6,476 bases of DNA, from positions 1 through 6,476 of the forward strand of contig SKPT01000617.1 of NCBI GenBank assembly GCA_007119405.1, written 5' to 3'. Under the pieces are notes generated by a model. That model was not told where the DNA came from, did no database searches, and saw only the letters and a program-made list of their open reading frames with translations. The DNA comes from Phycisphaeraceae bacterium (GTDB lineage: Bacteria > Planctomycetota > Phycisphaerae > Phycisphaerales > Phycisphaeraceae). The translations under genes were made by a program, and so were the position numbers. Shown piece by piece: positions 1-5,025 of the stretch (its first letter is position 1; the number at the start of each line of letters is the position of its first letter).

Positions 1-1
1 C

Positions 2-1618
2 GGCCAGATCATCGACGGCACGGGCAATCCCTGGTTCTACGGCGACGTGGCGCTGACGGGCGAGCGCATCGCGGCGATCGCGCCGCCCGGCCAACTGCCC
101 GCGGAGCGCGTGGGCGAGGTCATCGACGCCGCGGGCCACGTCGTGTGCCCGGGTTTTATCGACATCCAGAGCCACGCCATCGTCTCGCTGATGCGCGACG
201 GGCGGTGTGTCTCCAAGATCGCCCAGGGCGTGACGACCGAGATCATGGGTGAAACGTGGACGCCGGCACCGGTGGGCGGCCGGCTGGGCGTGCCACTGGC
301 CGAGCGCGGCGCCGGCGAGACGGCCGAGCCGACCGACGAATGGCTGGAGCGCAGCCGCGGCTGGACGCGCTTCGGCGACTGGCTCGAGGCGATGACCGAG
401 CGCGGCGTGGCGCCCAACGTCGGGTCGTTCCTCGCCGGCTCCGTCGTGCGCCGCCACGCCATGGGCATGGCCATGGGCAGTCCCGACCACCAGCAGCTCG
501 ACGTCATGCGCCGCGTCATGGCCGAGGCGATGGCCGACGGGGCGTTCGACGTCTCCTACGCGCTGATCTACCCGCCGGACGTCTACACCGACACCGACGA
601 GATCGTCGAGGTGTGCAAGGTCGTCGCCGAGCACGGCGGGCTCTACATCACCCACATGCGCAGCGAGGGCACGGCCATTCTCGAGGCGCTGGACGAGGCG
701 CTGGCCATCGGCCACGGGGCCGGTTTGCCGGTGGAGATCTACCACCTCAAGGCCAGCGGCCGGCCGAGCTGGCCCCTGATGCCCGAGGTGATCGGTCGCA
801 TCGACGCCGCCCGCGCCGCGGGGCAGGACGTCACCGCGTGCATGTACCCCTACGTCGCCAGCGGCACGGGGCTGACGACGATCCTGCCGACCTGGGCGGC
901 CGAGGGCGGCCGGCTGTTCGAGCGCCTCGCCGACGCCGCCGAGCGGGCGCGCATCCGCGAGGCCATGCTCGAGTCGTCGCAGGAGTACCGCGCCACGCCC
1001 GAAGGGGCGCGCGAGATCATGCCCGTGGGCTTGAAGTTGCCCCAGCATCGCCGGTATGTCGGCATGCGCCTCGACGCCATCGCCGAGGCTCGCGGCCAGG
1101 CCCCCGCCGACGCGGCCCTGGACCTGCTCGCCGCCGAGGGCCAGCGCATTTTCACGCTCTACTTCCGCATGACGGAGGAGAATCTGCGCCGGCAGATCGT
1201 CAAGCCGTGGGTCAAGATCGCCTCCGACGCCGGGGTGTTCGACCCCGCCACCGTCGCGGACGGGGATCTGACCCACCCGCGGGCGTACGGCACCGTCCCG
1301 CGGGTGCTGGGGCATTACGTGCGCGACGCGGGGGTGCTCACGCTCGAGGACGCCGTACGCAAAATGACCTCGTCCGTCGCGGCCCGGCTGGGCATCGCCG
1401 ACCGCGGCACGCTGCGCGTCGGCGCGATGGCGGACGTGGTGATCTTCGACCCCGCGAGCGTCGCGGACAACGCCACGTTCGATCGGCCGCACCAGCTCGC
1501 CAGCGGCATCCGCGACGTGTGGGTCAACGGTCAGCGCGTCTGGCACGACGGCAATCACACCGGCGCCACGCCCGGGCAGGTCGTGCGGCCGAGCAGTCCC
1601 GCCGCCGCGATGGCGTAG
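2..1618 (+). CDS. N-acyl-D-amino-acid deacylase-like amidohydrolase (5' end cut by window)
   Basis: Amidohydrolase-superfamily enzyme resembling D-aminoacylases, which hydrolyse N-acyl-D-amino acids to a carboxylate and the D-amino acid. The reading frame is open from base 2 and already shows the family's N-terminal IIDGTGNPWF strand, so the true start lies upstream; the GTG at 47 is internal. 538 residues are visible, a near-complete protein. Numbering from base 2: PGFID before QSH (Q56, H58), QGVTTEIMGE (E84), a long conserved stretch ending THMRSEG (H218), YHLKASG (H248), YPYVASGTGL at 282, IASD (D409), and a C-terminal LRVGAMADVVIFDP composite-domain strand. Canonical enzymes have HxH where this has QxH, and a Cys where E84 sits, so the metal site is altered. 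No signal peptide can be judged because the N-terminus is missing. The stop is followed by a repeat-filled gap, so it is probably not tightly coupled to the sulfatase. The family call is strong; the substrate is unknown. Confidence 0.88.
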   Translation, partial: GQIIDGTGNPWFYGDVALTGERIAAIAPPGQLPAERVGEVIDAAGHVVCPGFIDIQSHAIVSLMRDGRCVSKIAQGVTTEIMGETWTPAPVGGRLGVPLAERGAGETAEPTDEWLERSRGWTRFGDWLEAMTERGVAPNVGSFLAGSVVRRHAMGMAMGSPDHQQLDVMRRVMAEAMADGAFDVSYALIYPPDVYTDTDEIVEVCKVVAEHGGLYITHMRSEGTAILEALDEALAIGHGAGLPVEIYHLKASGRPSWPLMPEVIGRIDAARAAGQDVTACMYPYVASGTGLTTILPTWAAEGGRLFERLADAAERARIREAMLESSQEYRATPEGAREIMPVGLKLPQHRRYVGMRLDAIAEARGQAPADAALDLLAAEGQRIFTLYFRMTEENLRRQIVKPWVKIASDAGVFDPATVADGDLTHPRAYGTVPRVLGHYVRDAGVLTLEDAVRKMTSSVAARLGIADRGTLRVGAMADVVIFDPASVADNATFDRPHQLASGIRDVWVNGQRVWHDGNHTGATPGQVVRPSSPAAAMA

Positions 1619-1627
1619 GCGAAGCAT

Positions 1628-1721
1628 CGCCGTGAACTCTGGCTGTAGGGTGGGTAGAGCGAAGCGATGGCTGCGCTCTACCCACCCTACATCGGCGCCG
1701 CCACGCGTGAAGTTCACGGCG
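1628..1721. repeat. Nested palindrome with GTAGGGTGGG core
   Basis: An inner perfect 17-base inverted repeat, GTAGGGTGGGTAGAGCG at 1645-1661 against 1674-1690, encloses a 12-base loop. An outer 11-base inverted repeat, CGCCGTGAACT at 1628-1638 against 1711-1721, brackets it, offset by about 7 bases from the inner centre. It starts ten bases after the amidohydrolase stop. There is no T-run, so it is not a classical intrinsic terminator, although the stem would be very stable in RNA. GTAGGGTGGG-type palindromes recur between genes in many bacterial genomes from general knowledge; whether this one is multicopy here cannot be seen in one window. Confidence 0.75.
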
Positions 1722-1723
1722 TT

Positions 1724-1809
1724 GGGTGCCACGGCTTGTCCGCGAAGCGGCAAGCCGTGCGACGACCGAGCGATGCACGGGTTGCCCTTCGGCTCAAGCC
1801 GTGGCACCC
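1724..1809. repeat. GGGTGCCAC-bounded palindrome, double hairpin
   Basis: Terminal arms GGGTGCCACGGCTTG (1724-1738) and its perfect 15-base reverse complement (1795-1809) bound the element. Inside are two hairpins. Hairpin one is CACGGCTTG 1730-1738 with CAAGCCGTG 1751-1759, extended by CCGC/GCGG around a GAA loop with one bulged T. Hairpin two is 1776-1784 with 1795-1803, one mismatch, and reads as an inverted, diverged copy of hairpin one. The arrangement, two inverted REP-like hairpins with a short spacer, resembles a BIME. It abuts the GTAGGG palindrome with two bases between them. Similar bounds occur at 3576-3610 and 4888-5006. Confidence 0.75.
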
Positions 1810-1879
1810 CACGTCCAGGGCGTTTTCTGCATCCGTATAACCCCCGCTTGCTCCCATCCTGCCCCCCTCCCCACTCCGC

Positions 1880-1885
1880 TACAAT
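1880..1885 (+). promoter_or_regulatory. Possible -10 box upstream of the sulfatase
   Basis: TACAAT differs from the sigma-70 -10 consensus TATAAT at one position and stands out in very G+C-rich DNA. A start about seven bases later would give a leader of roughly 25 bases containing the AGGGG ribosome site. No good -35 hexamer is present at 16-18 bases; TTGCTC at 1848-1853 is 26 bases away, which is too far. The site lies just beyond the palindromes, so the sulfatase probably has its own promoter. Confidence 0.45.
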
Positions 1886-1904
1886 CGACCCGTCGCCACC
1901 TCAC

Positions 1905-1909
1905 AGGGG
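1905..1909 (+). promoter_or_regulatory. Ribosome binding site that sets the sulfatase start
   Basis: AGGGG lies eight bases before ATG 1918. It favours this ATG over the in-frame upstream ATG at 1726, which lies inside a palindrome and has no comparable site. Confidence 0.55.
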
Positions 1910-1917
1910 CCCTCGCC

Positions 1918-3432
1918 ATGCGCACCATCATGGTCATGTTCGACTCGCTCAACCGCCACATGCTCCCGCCCTACGCGCCGGACACCTGGGTGCATGCGCC
2001 CAACTTCGCCCGCCTGGCGCAGCGCACCGCCACCTTCGACCGCAGCTACGTCTGCTCCATGCCCTGCATGCCCGCGCGGCGGGACTTTCACACCGGCCGG
2101 CCCAGCTTCCTGCACACCGGCTGGGGCGGGCTCGAGCCCTTCGACGACTCCGTCCCGCAGATGCTCCAGGACGCCGGCGTCTACACCCACCTCGTCTCCG
2201 ACCACTACCACTACTGGGAGGACGGCGGGGCGACCTATCACAGCCGGTACAACACCTGGCAGTTCATCCGCGGCCAGGAGGGCGACCCGTACGTCGGCCA
2301 GGTCGCCGACCCGCCCATCCCCGAGCACATCAACCCCAAGGGCCGACGCGAGGACTGGGTCAACCGCCAGTTCCAGCAGCGCGTTCAGGACCTGCCGCAG
2401 AACCAGACCTTCGACGCCGGGCTCGCCTTCATCGAGCGTAACCGCGACGAGGACAACTGGTTCCTCCAGCTCGAGACCTTCGACCCGCACGAGCCTTTCG
2501 TCAGCCATCGCAGCTTCAAGGACCGTTACCCCAGCGACTACGACGGCCCGCTGTTCGATTGGCCGGGCTACCGCGAGGTCACCGAAACCCCCGAGCAGGT
2601 CGCCGAGGCCCGCCGCAACTACGCCGCGCTGCTGTCGATGTGCGACGCGCGCCTGGGCGACATCCTCGACATGATGGACCGTCACGACATGTGGCAGGAC
2701 ACCATGCTCATCGTCTGGACGGACCACGGCTTCATGCTCGGCGAGCACAACTGCTGGGCCAAGAACTGGATGCCCATGTACGAGGAGGTCGCCCACACGC
2801 CCTTTTTCATGTGGGACCCGCGTCAGCCCCACGCCGCCGGCACCCGCCGCGACGCGCTCGTTCAGCCGGCGATCGACCTGGGCCCGACGCTGCTGCGCTG
2901 CTTCGGCCTCGAGCCCACCGCCGACATGCTCGGGCATGACCTCGCCCCCGTGATGGCGGACGACACCGCCGTACGCGATGCGGCGATCTTCGGCTACCAC
3001 AGCCAGCACGTGAACATTACCGACGGCCGATACGTCTACATGCGCCAGGGCCGGCCCGACGTGCCCTGCCCCAGCTACACGCTCATGCCCATGTCGATGC
3101 GCGGCTTCAAGTTGAACCCGAGCACCGACGTGAGCCTTGCCGAGCCTTTCAGCTTCACCAAGGGCATGCCGGTGCTCAAGTTCATACGCAAGCGCCCCGA
3201 GCGCGAGGCGCACCCGGCCCTGACAACCCACCTGCTCTACGACCTCGAGACGGACCCCGGGCAGACCGGCACGACGGACGACGCGAAGGCCGAGCAGCGC
3301 TTGAAGAGCCGCATGACCGAGTTGATGCACGCCTGCGACGCCCCGCCGGCACAGTACGTGCGGATGGCGTTGGAGCCCGAGGCCGAGGCCGCGGGCATCG
3401 CCGTCGATGCCGACGCCGCGTCGGCGCGTTGA
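1918..3432 (+). CDS. Sulfatase / phosphonate monoester hydrolase family protein, cysteine (FGly) type
   Basis: A 504-residue alkaline phosphatase-superfamily hydrolase expected to cleave a sulfate ester or a phosphonate/phosphate ester. CMPAR at 50-54 matches the CxPxR signature, so C50 should be oxidised to formylglycine by a separate maturase. Other likely site residues are D9 (MFDS), H191 in DPHEPF, D269-H270 in WTDHG, and K282 followed by YEE. The usual N-terminal Asp-Asp pair is Asp-Ser here, which leaves a phosphonate monoester hydrolase-like enzyme possible. There is no signal peptide: the first residues form the first strand of the fold, so the protein is probably cytoplasmic, unlike many exported planctomycete sulfatases. 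ATG 1918 is chosen because it has AGGGG and a TACAAT box and because the upstream extension to 1726 would translate a palindromic repeat. The C-terminal 25 residues are Ala/Glu/Asp-rich and look disordered. The family is secure; the substrate is unknown. Confidence 0.9.
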   Translation: MRTIMVMFDSLNRHMLPPYAPDTWVHAPNFARLAQRTATFDRSYVCSMPCMPARRDFHTGRPSFLHTGWGGLEPFDDSVPQMLQDAGVYTHLVSDHYHYWEDGGATYHSRYNTWQFIRGQEGDPYVGQVADPPIPEHINPKGRREDWVNRQFQQRVQDLPQNQTFDAGLAFIERNRDEDNWFLQLETFDPHEPFVSHRSFKDRYPSDYDGPLFDWPGYREVTETPEQVAEARRNYAALLSMCDARLGDILDMMDRHDMWQDTMLIVWTDHGFMLGEHNCWAKNWMPMYEEVAHTPFFMWDPRQPHAAGTRRDALVQPAIDLGPTLLRCFGLEPTADMLGHDLAPVMADDTAVRDAAIFGYHSQHVNITDGRYVYMRQGRPDVPCPSYTLMPMSMRGFKLNPSTDVSLAEPFSFTKGMPVLKFIRKRPEREAHPALTTHLLYDLETDPGQTGTTDDAKAEQRLKSRMTELMHACDAPPAQYVRMALEPEAEAAGIAVDADAASAR

Positions 3433-3455
3433 GCGACCCGGGGGGGAGCAAAGGC

Positions 3456-3487
3456 AACCACCGATGCACACGAATGCACACCGTTGG
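3456..3487 (+). repeat. Short interspersed repeat, copy A (CGATGCACA units)
   Basis: 32 bases beginning AACCACCGATGCACAC, built on a 10-base period (CCGATGCACA, then CGAATGCACA, then CCGTTGG). It matches copy B at 4812-4843 at 29 of 32 positions in the same orientation. It starts 24 bases after the sulfatase stop. It resembles the widespread intergenic repeat of the form ACCACRGATG(A)ACACRGATG known from planctomycetes and other bacteria; that link comes from memory, not from a search. Confidence 0.75.
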
Positions 3488-3515
3488 GAAGAGAATGACC
3501 GGTTCTGCACGAGGT

Positions 3516-3669
3516 GTTAGCCGTCGCTCCCCGAGCGACGCGGGCGTTCGCCGCACCCACAGCGCCCGATGCACCGGGTGCCACTGGCGGCTTGCCCGCC
3601 AGTGGCACCCGGCCCATCGCGCCCGATGCACGTGCGGACCTCCGCGTCGCCCGGGGGGCGACGGCTAAC
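3516..3669. repeat. 154-base composite palindrome with GTTAGCCGTCGC arms
   Basis: The ends GTTAGCCGTCGC (3516-3527) and GCGACGGCTAAC (3658-3669) are perfect 12-base inverted repeats. Pairing continues inward to 3551/3634: of 36 positions I count 31 Watson-Crick pairs, 3 G-T wobbles and 2 mismatches. Each arm also folds on itself (CGTCGCTC 3522-3529 with 3533-3540; CGTCGCCC 3645-3652 with 3656-3663). A separate palindrome sits at the centre. The 13-base sequence GCGCCCGATGCAC occurs as a direct repeat on either side of the centre (3562-3574 and 3619-3631). The size and symmetry resemble a small non-autonomous mobile element. The right end is 35 bases before the phosphoesterase ribosome site. 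Confidence 0.75.
3574..3612. repeat. GGGTGCCAC-bounded palindrome, single hairpin
   Basis: A perfect 17-base inverted repeat, CCGGGTGCCACTGGCGG (3574-3590) against 3596-3612, closes a 5-base CTTGC loop. It shares the GGGTGCCAC/GTGGCACCC ends with the elements at 1724-1809 and 4888-5006, but it has a single hairpin and a different inner stem (CTGGCGG). It sits at the centre of the GTTAGCC-armed palindrome. Confidence 0.8.
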
Positions 3670-3704
3670 GGAAAACAACGACGACTCGCCCATCTCACCC
3701 CGGC

Positions 3705-3712
3705 AAAGGAGG
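3705..3712 (+). promoter_or_regulatory. Strong ribosome binding site of the phosphoesterase
   Basis: AAAGGAGG, a near-perfect Shine-Dalgarno sequence, lies eight bases before ATG 3721. It fixes the start there and rejects the in-frame extension back to 3514, which would translate the palindromes. No convincing promoter was seen in 3670-3704. Confidence 0.85.
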
Positions 3713-3720
3713 ACACCGAC

Positions 3721-4830
3721 ATGCTCGAGCCCATCACCCACGCATGGCGATCGATGCTTGGCCTCACCCTGATGACAACCCTCGCCGCGCCCGTCCCGGC
3801 GCTGGCGGAGGTGGCGGGGGCCTGGGACGCCGACGCCGCCGCGCTGCCCGAGGAGGAGTTCCCCCTGCCGCGGCACGACCCGCGCCCGCTGATGCGCGAG
3901 CTCGCCGAGCGCACCGCCGACGACGAGACGCCGAGCTTCACCTTCGCCGGCTTCTCCGACCTGCACAGCCGACGCGAGGCGCAGATGTTCAGCCTGCTGC
4001 ACGAGCTCGAGCCCGACTTCGCCATCACCATGGGCGACATCATCAACGTCGCCTACGGCAACCGGGGCCTGGCGGAGTATCGCCGGCTCGAGGAACATGG
4101 CGGCGCGTTCTTCCGCACCGTCCCCACCTGGGCGGCCCCGGGCAACCACGAGGTCGGCCGCGGCGGCCGCGAGGACGCCTCCGAGGAGCACCAGGCCCAG
4201 GGCCGCGCCCGCTTCAGCCACTACTTCGTCCAGCCGCACGACCAGGTGTTCCGCTTCGGCCACGCCAACGCCCGCTTCATCGCCCTGCCCTACGAGTTCA
4301 TGGAGACAAAGGAGCTGCTGCCGGACCTGGAGCGCGAGCTCGCCGACGCCGCGGCCGACGACGCCGTCGAGCACATCTTCGTCTTCAGCCATCACGCCTG
4401 GTTCACGGGGCGGTGGCGGCCCGCCAACGAAGTGCGCGACGCCGCGGCCGAGATGTTCGAGCAATACGGCGTGCGCGCGGTGTTCGCCGGCGGCACGCAC
4501 ATCTACTACCGCCAGCAGCGCAACGGCATCCACTACATCCTCAACGCCACCGCGGGCATGAGCGGCCGCGTCCACGCGGACCGCGACCACGTCACGCTGC
4601 GCAACAGCCTGCCGGACGACGTCTGGTTCGCCCGCGACGACGAGGGTGGGCAGATCATCCGTCCCGAGGGCGAGGAGCCGACGCGCGTCGAGGGCAGCCG
4701 GCACTTCGCGACACTCATCACCGTCGAGGGCCCGCGCGTCGAGTTCCGCCTGGTCAACACCGATGGCGTTGAGGTTGATCACGCGGTGCTTGCGGGGGAG
4801 GACGAAGATGAAACCACCGATGCACACTGA
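3721..4830 (+). CDS. Exported calcineurin-like metallophosphoesterase
   Basis: A 369-residue protein. Residues 1-29 form a Sec signal peptide: a short n-region with R10, a hydrophobic core 12-23, and a predicted cut after ALA (27-29). Mature export to the periplasm or beyond is expected. Metallophosphoesterase motifs in order: FSDLH (D80, H82), MGDIIN (D106), PGNHE (N142, H143), FSHHAW (H224/H225) and AGGTH (H260). This is the fold's two-metal site for hydrolysing phosphomono- or diesters. The last motif is normally GHxH; here it is G-G-T-H, so one expected metal-binding histidine is absent. Residues 320-357 form a C-terminal beta segment typical of periplasmic members. The start is fixed by AAAGGAGG. 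The last residues TTDAH and the TGA stop are encoded by an interspersed repeat, so the original C-terminus has probably changed. It is separated from its neighbours by repeats and is probably transcribed alone. The substrate is not recognisable. Confidence 0.85.
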   Translation: MLEPITHAWRSMLGLTLMTTLAAPVPALAEVAGAWDADAAALPEEEFPLPRHDPRPLMRELAERTADDETPSFTFAGFSDLHSRREAQMFSLLHELEPDFAITMGDIINVAYGNRGLAEYRRLEEHGGAFFRTVPTWAAPGNHEVGRGGREDASEEHQAQGRARFSHYFVQPHDQVFRFGHANARFIALPYEFMETKELLPDLERELADAAADDAVEHIFVFSHHAWFTGRWRPANEVRDAAAEMFEQYGVRAVFAGGTHIYYRQQRNGIHYILNATAGMSGRVHADRDHVTLRNSLPDDVWFARDDEGGQIIRPEGEEPTRVEGSRHFATLITVEGPRVEFRLVNTDGVEVDHAVLAGEDEDETTDAH

Positions 4831-4843
4831 TGCACACCGATGG
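4812..4843 (+). repeat. Short interspersed repeat, copy B, overlapping the phosphoesterase stop
   Basis: AACCACCGATGCACACTGAT begins a 32-base sequence matching copy A (3456-3487) at 29 of 32 positions. It supplies codons 365-369 and the stop (TGA 4828-4830) of the phosphoesterase. The two copies lie in the same orientation, one upstream of the gene and one across its 3' end. Confidence 0.75.
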
Positions 4844-4869
4844 GGATGGGGTGGGGGCAGGCTGCGGGG
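4842..4869 (+). other. Possible G-quadruplex tract
   Basis: Four runs of four or more G on the + strand (4842-4845, 4848-4851, 4853-4857, 4866-4869) are separated by 2, 1 and 8 bases. This fits a quadruplex pattern in DNA or the phosphoesterase mRNA 3' end. Further G runs lie at 4878-4880 and 4885-4890. High G+C makes chance occurrence plausible. Confidence 0.4.
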
Positions 4870-4887
4870 CAACGGCAGGGTGACGGG

Positions 4888-5006
4888 GGGTGCCACTGAC
4901 AAGCGGAGGTGTGGCGTGGGCGGAGCTTGTCAGTGCGAATCGCCATGACGGTCACGCATGGCGTCCCGCACTGACAAGGCCGCGGCCGGCCTTGTCAGTG
5001 GCACCC
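4888..5006. repeat. GGGTGCCAC-bounded palindrome with three internal hairpins
   Basis: The outer arms are GGGTGCCACTGACAAG (4888-4903) and its perfect 16-base complement (4991-5006). Inside, CACTGACAAGC 4894-4904 pairs with 4925-4935 (11 bases), CGCCATG 4941-4947 pairs with 4957-4963 (7 bases), and CACTGACAAGGCC 4969-4981 pairs with 4988-5000 (13 bases, 6-base loop). CACTGACAAG therefore occurs four times in alternating orientation, allowing either a long stem or a chain of hairpins. The element ends 19 bases before the start of the zinc-ribbon gene. Confidence 0.8.
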
Positions 5007-5013
5007 GGCGTTG

Positions 5014-5020
5014 GAGAGGA
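5014..5020 (+). promoter_or_regulatory. Ribosome binding site of the zinc-ribbon gene
   Basis: GAGAGGA ends five bases before ATG 5026 and supports that start over the in-frame TTG at 5011, which lies upstream of the ribosome site next to the palindrome. No promoter could be identified between the palindrome and this site. Confidence 0.6.
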
Positions 5021-5025
5021 CTCGC

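Noticed and set aside
47..49. GTG as the start of the amidohydrolase
   Set aside because: Conserved family sequence (IIDGTGNPWF) lies upstream in the same open frame, so the gene begins outside the window.
1618..1631. Small hairpin GGCGA-AGCA-TCGCC over the amidohydrolase stop
   Set aside because: Only five base pairs, as expected by chance in DNA of this composition.
256..1635. Arg-rich + strand frame inside the amidohydrolase
   Set aside because: Arg/Gly-rich low-complexity translation in the wrong frame of a well-supported gene.
1645..1690. Intrinsic terminator of the amidohydrolase gene
   Set aside because: The stem is strong but no T-run follows, and the sequence looks like a dispersed repeat; termination there remains possible but is not supported.
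1836..1841. TATAAC as a second -10 box before the sulfatase
   Set aside because: There is no -35-like hexamer at a proper distance, and it lies farther from the start than TACAAT at 1880.
1726..1917. In-frame N-terminal extension of the sulfatase from ATG 1726
   Set aside because: It would translate a palindromic repeat and the promoter region, has no ribosome site, and adds 64 residues before the first strand of the fold.
1879..3510. Open frame of 543 codons antisense to the sulfatase
   Set aside because: It has Val/Ala/Gly/Arg-biased composition and no recognisable motif, overlaps a gene with clear catalytic motifs, and is expected from strong third-position G+C bias.
3456..3612. CRISPR array
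   Set aside because: The repeats are palindromic or have a 10-base period without regular unique spacers, and no cas gene is present.
3514..3720. In-frame extension of the phosphoesterase back to 3514
   Set aside because: It would translate the composite palindrome and bury the signal peptide; AAAGGAGG points clearly to ATG 3721.
3517..4902. Open frame of 461 codons antisense to the phosphoesterase
   Set aside because: It is a shadow of the same kind and would translate both repeat copies and the palindromes.
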